Assembly (NCBI GenBank): GCA_007922305.1 | Contig: ML677326.1 | Location: 56,600,785 to 56,664,784 of the forward strand | Length of the DNA stretch: 64,000 bases | Direction: 5' to 3' | DNA from: Dermatemys mawii | Lineage: Eukaryota > Chordata > Testudines > Dermatemydidae | Shown here: positions 11,513-23,600 of the stretch, in pieces | Numbering within the stretch: the first letter of the stretch is position 1 | How the letters are laid out: every line of letters starts with the position of its first letter | Notes under the pieces: generated by a model | Database searches by the model: none | Told to the model about the DNA's origin: nothing | What the model saw: only the letters and a program-made list of their open reading frames with translations | Position numbers and translations under genes: made by a program

Positions 11513-14500
11513 TTGGTATTTCAGAAACTGCTAGCCCTGGTGCAAATGCACAGTTGCTAACACCCACTACTATCTGGAAAAGCTTGTGTACTGTTTTACC
11601 ATCAGGTCACGCAAACCTGCTCAATCTGTGAATCATCTATGTTAACATTTACAAAGCTGCTATCCCTGCTGGCAATTGCTGCAGAATGGTTATGATGTAC
11701 TTACAGATCCCACTGACTCCAATAAGAGCTGTGGATTCTTGGTACTTCTGAAAAAAAAAAGGTGAGCTAGGCACACAGCACAGTATACTTAATAAGAACT
11801 TGCTGGTGAAATCTGGATTCCTCCTTCATTCTTCTTGAAGAAGAAATACTAGATAGAGAAGGAAATATTTGTTTTGAGAACTGTTAACATATTTAAAACA
11901 AATGTAGAAGAGTGTAAGCAATCTGTATGTGTTTAAAAACTTCTATTTTTAGATTGCTATATGTAGAAAATTGTAGATCGGGGAAGTTATATCGGGGACA
12001 AATTTGGCCTTGGAAATCTAGGAGAGGAGTCCTTGCTTCCAGCTGCTAAGGGTGTGACTTTCAAAAATGTTCACTGATTCAGTGGGACCAGATAAGACAA
12101 TGTAGGTGTGTTTGTTACTCTGTTAGAAACAATTTAGGGTGGAACTTTGAAACTATGGTTTCTGTCATCACTTTGCATTTCTGTTCATGTGTAAAGGTAA
12201 GATTACACTTTGCTACGGATGAGAGTTATTCAAAATCCAGCTTACCATTTCTTTTCCATGTGTGGAGGAAAAACTAAGTCCTCACTCTCAGGTTGGATAC
12301 AAGAAGTCAGACAACTTTACTCAGCAGGCAATTGCCAGGGAAGAAATACAGCTAGCAGAGAGAGAGCGTGCATCTCTGCCTCAGTTTCTCTTCAAAGTAC
12401 GAGCAGTTTCATACAAGTATTTATACACTTTTCATGTTTCAAAAACATCTACATTTTTATTTATATATTGTGTTGCCTATTCCAATATTTTCTCACTTCT
12501 GTTCTTAAACATCCTTATCTTCAAGGCTAGGTCACACTAACTCTGTTCTGTGTTTCCCACCCACTGCAGACATAAAGTCTGCTTTCCCAAGTCTCGAATT
12601 ATGAGAGTTGAGAGTTAGCCTTACTGTGCTCTGTCTTGACATAACTTTTAGGCCTATACTCAAATCCTTTAACCCTTGTTTCCATGCTTGTTACTTTCAA
12701 ATCACTTAGTACTCATGGAGGCAGGTAAGAAATGTTGGCAGGAATGTGATTCTTATGGAGGCTGCCAAAAATAATTGGATTGCTTACACTAAACTAGATA
12801 GTAAATCTGTTGGAATTCATGGATCCTCTCAGACAGTAAGCACATTACAATTTTAATTAAACCACTCAAAGTAATAATTGTCAGAGTTGCTATATCTTAA
12901 AGTTTAGTAAATTCACATGCGTATTTTAACAAGCTGTTGAATGAGTACAAGGTCACGGAAAATCTCTGGAGTAGTGGATGGCTCGGGATTGGTAATGGGG
13001 TTCAGACCAATTCCTGCTTCCGTTAGTCATTTGATTAGACCCATGGACTAAAGCAGAATTACTTGACTGAATTAAAATTAGTGGAATTAGATGCAGGTAA
13101 TCTTTGACCTTTAGGTCACTGGCTCAATCCAGCCCAGGTTGGAAGTGACAGTTGTGGTCCTTCAGTGGCTGTTGGGTGATCTCACCTGTGTGAAAAAAAT
13201 CAGCATTCGATTTAGCGGGTCTTCATTTGAGCTGCTAAATTGACCCCCAGGGCATTGTCGCAGCAGCTGATCCTTGGTAAGTGTATACATGGCCCTAGAC
13301 ATGTGGCTGAACTCATTTTGACTAGTGCCTTTAGTGTATAGTAACATTAGTCATATGCATGGTGGTGTGCTGTGTATTAGCATTTGTAACAATCTCCCCC
13401 GGGAGCAACTGGTAAATGGCTTCACTTAATGGCAATTCCCCAAAGCCTCAGGAGTCAAAGATCCCTTTAAACAGAGTTGTGAATTTAGAAGAAAAAAGCA
13501 GCTATAGGAGTTAAGTTATTCAGAGTCATATTTTGGTGTGTGCAAAATGGTATGTTTCTCTATTTGGATCAGAGCTGAGGCAAGACTTTGATTTGGGAGT
13601 GGACTTATGACTTTCTCCCAGCTTAAAATGAGAACCTTCAAAATCCTAAAATAATAGGACTTCAGACCACGCTTTGCCCCAGGTCCTGGATTTAAATGAC
13701 AGTGTGGATATTTTGGATCCAAATACTGAGCCTATAGGAAATATATAAGTAATTCTGAGCTGTGAGTTAGCTGCTTTTGAGTAACAGACTTGGTGCAGCC
13801 TAGCATCCACTTTGGTGACCCATCTGTAATTACTAAACTTATACCAAACAGTATACATAATTCAGAGCAAAGTGTGCATATGAAAGTGCAAACCTTCACA
13901 AAGACAGGTAAACACATTTCCTCATCTCTTTGTTCTTCTGCTTAAATATTTCAAATAAGACTCAAGCTGCTATTTCAGATTCCCTTAATTTTTCCAAGGG
14001 CAGATGCCTTGATGTCCTGATAAGTTGTCTTTCAGGATGACATCATTTTTCTTCCCCCTCTCCTCTGCACTTGCTTTCTTTATTGTACAATCTGCTGCAG
14101 AAGAGGCTGGGCAGAGTTCCAAGATGATAGGTCAGTGTGAGGAGCGGTGATGTGGTGACTCAGCAGAAGCACTGGGCCTTTGCAGTTTCCCTGCAGTGCT
14201 GCTCAATCACGATCTTTCTGGAGACCAGTCCACACTCTGACCGTGACTATCTCCAAGTCCTTCCCTTATTCTTGTATTGATCTCAAACCAGGGCAGTGGA
14301 AGGGAGAGGAATAACTTAATTGAAACTGCCCTGGAAAGATAAAAATTCTTTTGGTAAATAACAATCCTAGTAACAGTGTTTGCCTACTTTGTACAGTTTT
14401 TGATTACCAGGCAGGTCTTCATTTAAAAACTATTGTATTTCAAGACCTCTTATGTCATTTTGTGTGTTTGTAAATACATATTCTGGCAGTACAATGAAAG

Positions 14501-16289
14501 CTAACAAAACAAATTGAGTTTTTAAATACAATAGCTTTAGTTCTTCTAGCGGCACTTTTAAAAATCTAAGTATATGACTACGAAATGAGATTAAATTGCC
14601 TATTTTTTGGTTTAAAAGCAATAGGAAACCTACTGAATGCTTCAAATGGAAACACATCTGCCTGTCTAAACACCTGTCAAAATACCTTTTTACATCCAGG
14701 TCTTAAACTTTTTAATTTGCTAATTCATTACTAATATTGAAATGGCTCCCTCTTATGGCTAAAAATAACAAAGGCAGTAGAGACGCTTCATATTTCTCAG
14801 AACAGATGCATTCCTTAGCCATTCAAATTTGGATCAGATTTTTATCAGACATTTTACTCCTGTCCAAGATTCAAGGGTTTTGGGTTTGGCAATTGTGGAG
14901 GGACAGGTCATACTACCTTTTACCCATGTGCAGAGAAGTTCCCCGTTTGGTTCTGTCACTCCCCACATGGAATGGGGGAAGGTTCTACCTCTCCATATCC
15001 CTGTCCCCATGGTCCTCAGTAAGTCTGGAGGCCTGCATGTTGGGAGGGATAGAGGATACACATAATGGTAAGTCCACCCAAAAGCTAATGAAGCTCTGGC
15101 TCTGCTACGTCTTACAGGGAGCCCACTCCATACTGGGGAGCCTCCTCTTAAATGTGTGTCCCTGGGACAACCACAGGTACCTCCTGGCAATATAACTACA
15201 ATTGAGTTGTAATGCTAGGGAGCCATGTGATTTGGTCCTTTTTTCCAAGGTTGAACAAACTCAAACATCATCATGGCAGAAGAGGTTCAGAGGAAACTTG
15301 ATGAAAGAAAGCTCAGGTGGTGGATGATCCAAGTCAAAGATAGCAGACAGATACACAATTCAGAACAGAATTTGGATTACAACCCCTGCCTCAATGACCT
15401 CAGATATACCAAATTCAGTATTTGCCATAGGTAAAGCTTTGATTCAAGAGTTAAGAAGCGCCTGAAAGGTTTCTCCAGAGAACCTGCTGTAATGATCTTC
15501 AGGGAAGGCAGGATTGTAGCACAGAATTGTGTAAACTTGCATCCAGAGCTATCAAACCCCAGTGCTGTGTACAATGCAAATTCTCCCCCCTCCCCCCCCA
15601 CACACTCTGCACAATCACTGATCTCAGACAAGATGATATAATGAAAAGAAACAGATTCCTAGTTAAATATTTTTAATAAGAAGGACTTCCTAAAGCCTAT
15701 TTTGAACAATGTAGTCATTTCTATTGGAAACTCCTCCTTTTTGTTTCAGTATCGTCACTCTTCTGTGAATGTGAATTGTCCCTCATTGGAATCTGTTAGT
15801 GTACTGATACTTAATAGCAAAAGCTCCAGACTGGCCATGCAGAGTAGGATTGAGTACAAAGGTTTTCGATATTGCTACAAGATCAATTAGCTTGCCAATA
15901 ATCACTTCTGAATCAGTACAATTAAAAAATGCAAATTTCATTCCTTAAATCTTGCTCTACATCAGATTAGGGATGGCATTTTCTTAGACTGTGAATGATT
16001 CTTTTTAACTGTACTTACATTTAAAATGTTTTTGTGACTTATCCTCATGAACAAGATATAATAATTAGACTTTACAATGGATTCAGCTTTCCTAATTTCT
16101 CATTTGTCTCAGTGAGTCAGTCATATTCTCATTGTTACTCCTCCCCAGATTCTATCCGCATAAAATTGATATTCTTCTTAGAAACTGGGATTCTAGAGAT
16201 GAGAGCATTTTGATTGACACGGATGACACTAACACTTTCCAGAGAGAGTGCTGAATGATCATTCAGTACAGCCCATTTAATCTATCTTT
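11513..16289. other. Intergenic, no supported gene
   Basis: Mostly AT-rich sequence. 13160-13300 resembles a decayed short DNA element. An open frame of 152 codons at 14737-15195 has no recognisable domain. A C-run occurs near 15585-15600. Nothing else is supported. Confidence 0.45.
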
Positions 16290-16460
16290 TTGTACGTATT
16301 ACCATAGTCATCTCACAATGCCTTGTGAGGTAGGGGAAGTATTACTATTTCTAGTTTACAGATAGGAAGCTGAGGCACAGAGACCCTAAATGGCTCACCT
16401 GAAGTGACTGCTCAAACGAGGCCTTTGGCACAACAGGGAAATTAACCTGGCTCTCCCAAA
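16290..16460 (+). repeat. MIR-like SINE
   Basis: The blocks CCTTGTGAGGTAGG, TTTACAGATAGGAAGCTGAG and GCACAGAGACCCTAAATGGC follow the order of the MIR consensus. It is old and diverged. Confidence 0.6.
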
Positions 16461-16477
16461 TTCCTGACTAGACTTTA

Positions 16478-16575
16478 AGAACGGCCATACAGGATCAGAC
16501 AAAAGTCCATCTAGCCCAGTATCCTGTCTTTTGACATGGCCAATGCAAGGTGCTTGAGAGGGAAGGCTGGTCTTT
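16478..16575 (-). repeat. CR1 LINE 3' end, reverse orientation
   Basis: The plus strand reads AGAACGGCCATACAGGATC, TCCATCTAGCCCAGTATCC and TGGCCAATGCAAGGTGC. These are the reverse complement of the 3' terminal blocks of the CR1 copies at 47560-47660 and 50150-50245. A short TTG repeat follows at 16592. Confidence 0.75.
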
Positions 16576-17493
16576 GTCTCATATTCTCATCCTGTTGTTG
16601 TTGTTGTTATATACTGTTTGGAAAATGTAATGCATAAGAATTGTACTCCTCTCTGTTTTTCTTTATAATGAGGCAGTGCGGTACCATGGACATGGGCCTG
16701 GCCTTGGACTCAGGAGATGAGGATTTTATTCCTGGCTCAGCCACTGATGTGCTGTGTATCCTTGAGCAATTCAGTTCATTTTTGCACTTAGACAATGGGG
16801 ACAATGACTCTATTGAAAGCATTTTGAGGTTTACCACGTGTCTGTCATGTTTTGCCCAAGTGTTCTCCGTATGCAAATAAAAAAGCACTTGCGCCTTACA
16901 GCTTGTGTAACTACCAGAACAAAACCAGAGGGAATAGCTAACAACGGGGGGGCCTTTGTGAAGACCAAAACTTAGAATTTTTGTATATCTGTGGAACTAA
17001 AAATCTCTGATCTAAGGGTAGGAAAATGCATCCTAAAATGTATAGGGCAGACTGTGGGCCAGGCCTAAACTATCCACTGCCCACTCTCGGGAAGGTGCAA
17101 AGGTGGCCCATTGTACTAGCACTAGCCATGCGGAATGGGGGGAGGGGGTCAGAAGGGCCGTGCGCACTTGTTAAAGGAAATAATGTGGCTCTTTTCCTTT
17201 GAAGGGCACTAAGAGGGGACACGAGGTCCGTACCCGACAGGCGGGTCCAGCTGTCCCTGGCCTGTAACCTCGGAGCGTGGAGGGGGAATTAAATTACGGC
17301 TGGAAAATGCAAACTGGTGACGAAATGTGGCCGTGGGGCTCCCACACCGCGCGGCTCTGGGGCCGGGCCGGATCCGGGAGCGACGATCCGGCCCGGCCCT
17401 GAGCCCGCAGCGCCGCCTGGCGGAGACCAAGGGCTGGGCCGGGCTTTCCCGGATTCCGACAGGCGGGGGCTGGGCCCTCGCGCTCTGACGCGG

Positions 17494-17501
17494 TGACGTC
17501 A
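17494..17501. promoter_or_regulatory. Palindromic CRE (TGACGTCA)
   Basis: A perfect 8-base cAMP-response element lies 54 bases upstream of the HPF1 ATG inside the CpG island. CREB/ATF factors bind this palindrome in many CpG-island promoters. Function here is inferred from sequence and position only. Confidence 0.6.
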
Positions 17502-17555
17502 CCTGGCCGTGACCTCGGAAGTGCCCGGCGGGGGCGGGGCGCTGCCGGCAGAGAC

Positions 17556-17609
17556 ATGACAGGAGGCGGGAAGCGGAGACCCCGCGCCGGGGAGCCGGGC
17601 GCGGAGCAG
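17556..17609 (+). CDS. HPF1: HPF1 coding exon 1
   Basis: Encodes [18 protein letters not shown] (18 residues). The donor is CAG|gtaccg, phase 0. The basic, glycine-rich start resembles the human N terminus. It lies inside the CpG island. Confidence 0.93.
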
Positions 17610-20600
17610 GTACCGGCCGAGCCCCGCCCCGGGACCGGTGGGAGCCGGGCCTGCTCCGCGGGGAGAGGCCCGCGGGCGCCGCGCTGTTGTCCCTGGCCGG
17701 GCCACAGGCGCCATGGCGCGGTCGCTGCTCCGAGCAGGTCTCGGTGACTCGCCCCGCTGCCGCGGGCGGGGCGGGAAAGGGGCAGGCGGGGGGTGGGATA
17801 AGGGGCGAGGCCCCGCTCCAGACTGAGGCCCCCGCCTTCGGTCAGGGCAGCCCGGGGCCTTCCGCGCCCCTCGCGGGCAGGCGCCGGCCAGGGGCTGTTA
17901 CGAGGTTGCGGAGGTGGGACGAGACTTTCCCGGGGTCCATTAGATCCACGTGTGCAGATCTAGGTCCGCAGATCCTCGGGAGCCTCCACCGGCAGCGTGG
18001 CCTTGGGGCCGCCCCCCCATGTCTGGAAACCTGCACCCACCTGAAACCTGCCCGAGTCAGCCTGTGACATTCCTGCCCTGGGCGTGAAACTCCCTTTTAA
18101 TCCCCCGAGAACTCGCGCTCCGACCCTCCAGATTCGTAGGACCGAAGCTCGTTGTCCCCGCACAACAGGGAGTCCCGTCAACTCACTCCCGAGTGAACGT
18201 GAAATCGTGAAATCGTGCGTTTCTTGGCTGTTTACTTGCAGTGTGAAAAAACTAAAGACGTCAAGAAGAGACGGGCCAACCAGGCAGATGTTCCTGATCA
18301 GCTGCGGCGAGAAGTAGAAAGCTGCTATCGGCTCCGGATGCCTGAAGACTTTTATCAGTTCTGGAAGTTCTGTGAGGAGCTGAAGCCTGACAAGCCAAGT
18401 GGTGGGTTCTGAAAAAGAGGACTTCACTTGAGCGTTCAAAAGCAACCTGGAGCCAGGTTTTAGTGGCAGAGGCACGAGTGGCCTTTAGAAAAGGGTTCAG
18501 CAACCTTTCGGACCTGGTGTGACCAGTTTTCATTTATTCACTCTAAGGTTTCACATTACACTTTAACATTTTTAGATGGTCTCTTTCTATAAACAAGCTT
18601 ATAATACATAACTAAATTATTGTTGTATGTAAAGTAAATAAGGTTTTAAAAATGTTTAAGAAGCTTAATTTAAAATTAAATTAAAATGCAGAGTCCCCTG
18701 AACCAGTGGCCAGGGCAGTGTGAGAGCCCCTGAAAATTAGCTCACCTGCTGCCTTTAGCATGCATGCCATAGGTTGCCTACCCTGGTTTAGAATGATTTT
18801 TCAGGTAAGAGACAGGCTAATGTTTCCCAAGTTTTGGTATAACTTTAGGATGTTTGATGTATGTTTAGGATTTACTTGTTAGTTTTCAGACATGCAACCT
18901 TTTCATAAATATCCTCTAGCCAACCTGAAAATATGTTTTGGGCATGGGGAAAAATCTGTTTCCTAAAACAGACTGTTTCTAAACGTTATGGTCCAGAAAC
19001 AACAGCTTAAAATAAAGCAGTAGGGATTGCTAGAGGCAAGTAAACACTTTTTTGCAAAAACAACAATTAGGGCAAAGTATCTTTGTGGAGGGAAATCTGT
19101 CTTAATCTGAGTACTAAAAGCTTTAAATGCACAGGTTATTCTCCCTCATACAAGACACTCTAAACGTAAGTTTGGGGGCTGATTGATTGTTTGGCTTCTA
19201 GACTTGCTGCATGATACCTAAGCCACATGAATTTGAAATGTGCTGTGATAATCAGATTCAGGCTTTGTTCATGTCAACTTTCCATTTCTAAATGGCTGAG
19301 ATCTTGCTTCCTGCATGGACAAAAAAATGTCAGACAGCTGATGATGATTTTATTTTGCAGAAGCACTCTTATCAAGTATTGGACTTCAGCTAGTTGGACC
19401 ATACGATATTCTTGCTGGAAAACACAAAAAAACAAAATCAGCAGATCTGAACTTCAACCTTCACTGGAGGTTTTTTTATGACCCTCCTGAATTTCAGACT
19501 ATAATTGCTGGGGATAGCAAGACTCAGTATCACATGGGATATTTCAGGTATTGCATTTTATATATGATCCTTCTATAATAAATGTTATCTTTTTCTCCAT
19601 TTACATACATCAATGGAGTGTAAGAATTCTGTACTGTTGTTAAAAGATAGAACCTCTACTTATTACCCCCTTCCATCAGATAGATGACACGTCAGTTGTC
19701 CATTTTTAGTAGTTAACATTATGGGGCAAAATGTATTGAAAGGACTGGTGATGAGGGTTAAAGACCACCTAAAAACCAAACACACTCTCTTTTAATCATA
19801 ATGATCTTAACTACTGACATGATGTCCAGGAGCAAATGGTTGTCCAACCCCAACAGCAGATAATAGGGAAGAGAACTGTGTGTGTGGTGTTTTTCCATAC
19901 TTGAGCATACCTGGCAACACTGGAAATACATGCTTCTGCCTTATTTCTTCTGCACAGAGCTGCTACTTGTCAAAATCTTTCCTGCTCCAGCTAAAGAAGT
20001 GCTCTGGTATAATTATTCTGTATTCAAATACTTAAAGTTGTGCATGTGAATCTAGTGATTCAATACTGAATTTAAGCTCTTTGTGGTTTCTGCTTTTTGT
20101 AGTGAATAATGATTGATTATCCAGAGTGTCATTCTCTGAGAGGCAAAGGATTGGAGACAAGTGTGTGGGGCGGAGGGGCGGGCTAGAAAGGCCCATGGAA
20201 GTAAGGGGAGATTCATATTGTTGCCTGTGCTTTTAACTGTCCAGTGATTAAATGTAAGACTTCAGGCTCCAGTGCTCCATTCAGCATTTCTTGTGCATGC
20301 TAACCTCACTTTAAAGAGGGAAAACCCCTAGTGTTTGTGTACATCTTGTTTTATAGGGATGTGCCAGATGAACTTCCAGCGTGGGTTGGTGCAAATGAAG
20401 CAAAGAAAAGCTGTGTTATTTCTCAAATTGGTGACAATGTATTTGCTGCAGTCAAGTAAGGTTTACAACTTCTGTTTTATAACTAAATGCAACTTAGTTT
20501 TTCCTCCTAAGCTACAAAAAAGTACCACAGTAATGTGAAATATCTTAACTACTTTTCTGACTGACAGTTTCAAGTCTCTCCTCATTTTTCCCCTGCCCCC

Positions 20601-23600
20601 CTTCCAATTTTTGACAATGTGGAAAGGGCCAGTATTCTAATCTTCCTCTGCTTTTGAAGGTCGGAGAGTTGTGGCAGCTGGCACTGTTCTTCTGTATGTG
20701 ACGTGCACACATGCACCTACCTCCCTACCTGTTTAGGTTTGTGACTTTTTGAAAATAATACTAGAGAAACATCTACAGAGATGGATATCTTTCATAAGAT
20801 TACTAAACCCAGAGTAAATTTGGCTGACCAGCCTTGAACTTTGTGGTTGTACTTACGTAGTCAGGGTTGCTTTTCTTTATAAAGTCCAGTGTGTGTTTCT
20901 GTAGGAATAGAGCATTTCAACAGAAAAAATGATGATAGAGGCATTAACAAAAGCCATGATTTTTTTTTAAAAAGTCAGTATGATTAAATTGCATTTTGAA
21001 ATGAACTTTTGAAGAGGGATGAAACAATGGTGAAAAGAATTCATATGCAGAACATTTTACTAAACCAAGAATGTCCATCTCTACCTTATGTAAAAGTCAC
21101 TTGTATGTTGACAAGGACATATGTCATTGTCATTTCTTATGTTTTTGAATAAAAACTGCCACTACTAAGCTGGGACAGGATAACTTTCTTCAGTTCATAG
21201 GAGATCGACAAGGTTTGAACAGTTGTAGCATAATATCTACAGTTCCATCTTGTGGCTATGTTTTGACCTTCATGAAATAGAAGTTAGGGAAAACTAGGTA
21301 AAATTAAAACTTAAAGCTTTATAGGGAATGATGCACATCGGCAAGAAATATAAGTGAAGAACACTGTCCTTTCAGTACACAGACACCTGAACAGAATACT
21401 TGGTTTGTGCAACAAAAGCTTGGGCAGGGACGTATCCAAGTGAATATATATTTTGTGTTCTGGCTACATGGGCGTGTCCTTCTTCCAAAGTCTTCATAGG
21501 TTCCCACTCTTGGGCCAGGAACTTACTTTGCTTCAGAGCTCTGAGCCTTTGAGGTTGCCTTTAATTTTTCAAATGTACTATGCTTGAACTATAAAATGCT
21601 TAGTCCTGGTCTTCCCTTCTGATGTTTGACATGCATGTATTTTTTGTTCTGTTTCTGATTAGTGTGTTGACTTTTAGCTGTAAACTGTTTTATTGCAGAG
21701 TGGGTTTATTTGTGCATTGTTCTATTTTCACTTATTAAATGACTTGTTTGTTCATGCTCATTTAACTTTAACATCTGGAACAAATGTTGCCATTAAAAAG
21801 GTATTTAAACATCATGACTTTTTAATAAATGCTTAAAAATAGCAAGTCTTTTTTTTTTTTTTTTTTTTTTTTTTTGAGAGCAGATGCTGGTGAATTCACA
21901 CATGTAAAGCATCATGAAAATATAATTTAGCAGCATACCAAAACCCCTGAACATGAGTTTGAACATACACTGAACAGAGTATGGCCTGGGGATGGAGTAT
22001 GAACATACACTGAAGACTGCATCATAATACATGTGTTCTAGACTATACAGGCAACCTTAATTCTAGCATTTCCTAATTTGAGTGCTTGACTGTAATCTAA
22101 TAGCTTTAACATACCATCTTTTATATGAAATGGTCATACACTTAACCAAAAAACCTGCTAATCAAATATTGTGTAAGAGATTAGGGGATTAGATTTTATT
22201 TTTTTATTTAAAAAACAAAACTTTCTAGATCTTGAGAGAGGTAACCTGCTGTGTAATGAATCTTTCCTTTTGTGTTTCAGATTGTTTTTGTCAAAAAAGC
22301 TTAAGGAAGTGACAGATAAAAAGAAAAGTGGTCTTTTGAAAGACCTAGATGAAAACCTTACAAGAACAGCAAAAGAACTGGGTTATTCACTGGAACAGAA
22401 AACCATGAAGATGAAACAAAGAGATAAGAAAGTGTGGCTTTTTTTGTTCTGACCAACTAGGTAGAAACGTTGTTCTCCCTAAACTAATGCACTTTAATTT
22501 TCTCTCTCCTGTTCAACTAAAACTTAATGAAGCAATCTTCAGAGCATTGATTAAGGGGGTGATATTGCCTAAAAAGTCTGAAGGCTCTCCTTGTTCCTCC
22601 CTGTGCCTAAAAGGTTGAGTCTGTTGGTTACAGTTTTCAACAGTACAGAAAATCAGTTCAATCCACTTCTAATACTACATCTAGTGGCTCACTGCTACCA
22701 GATTGCCAAAACAGCATGTAAATGTCCTGTTGTGGACATTATATGATCCACCATTATTCTAAAATGGTGGTTTGTTTTGGCAATGCAAATGTGGAATGAT
22801 GTAAAACAGCTTGGCTTCTTGCTTCTAGTCTAATGGAGACAAGTTCTAATTTGAGCTAAAGAGCACAATGAAAAGAGAAAGCGAGGAAGTCAGGATGTTT
22901 GTGTATGGTGATGGGGTAACTGATATTCACCCACAGCTGCAGAGGAAAGGGGCAAACTGAATATGTTGTATTTAGGAGAGAACATACAAAATGAGTGGTG
23001 GTATTACCTAAAGAACTTGCTAAGTCTTTTGGAATAGCATGAAGTACTGGTTTCTCTTTACCCAGCACTTTTTGCAGTGGTTCTCAAACGTGTGGTTTGT
23101 TGTGGTGTGTTTTTTTTGTTTGTTTGTTTGTTTGTTTTGTTTTTTTGTGTGTTGTTTTTTTTTTTTTTAAATGGACCACTTGAAAATTTGCTGAAGGTCT
23201 TGGCGGACCACTTAATGATCTTTCCAAATGTTGTTAGTACCATTAGGTAACTATTGTAAAGTGCTTTGGATAAAAGTGCTATATTTAAACTGTGTGCTTT
23301 TATTTGTAGAACAAAAAAAAGCCCACAATTCCTTTTAATATCTGTAGTCTTACCTTTCTAATGCAATGGATGTGCCCTCTCTAGTTGAGTAAATGTAAAA
23401 TGCTGCAGGGGTTGTAATTATTGTACTTGGAAGCAAAAGTGAACACTGCGAGACTTTAGTACACGGAAATTCAGACTCCAGGACACAAAGTTGCAGTTTA
23501 CTTTCTGGTTGACCACTGGGGGTGATGCGCCAATGGTAAAGCGGAAGCAAGGTGGTATCTTATGTAGCTGATGTTACTGTGTTCTTACTGTGATATGCCA

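Larger units (their letters stand above)
17200..18070. promoter_or_regulatory. CpG island at the HPF1 promoter
   Basis: This stretch is strongly GC-rich and CpG-dense, unlike the AT-rich flanks. It covers the HPF1 start codon, exon 1 and most of intron 1. GC boxes such as GGGGCGGGGC (17531-17540) lie just upstream of the start codon, and no TATA box is evident. This is the layout of a housekeeping-type promoter. The exact transcription start cannot be read. Confidence 0.8.

Noticed and set aside
14737..15195. Open frame of 152 codons on the plus strand
   Set aside because: No recognisable domain, no splice or promoter context, and an overlapping antisense frame of similar length. Likely chance.
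17687..18067. Open frame of 126 codons in HPF1 intron 1
   Set aside because: CpG-island composition, no homology, and not in frame with HPF1 exons.
17960..18475. Open frame of 171 codons antisense to HPF1
   Set aside because: It spans intron and exon of HPF1 in GC-rich DNA where stops are rare. No homology is recognised.
21849..21875. T-run as the tail of a processed pseudogene on the minus strand
   Set aside because: No gene-like or retroposon body could be recognised next to it.
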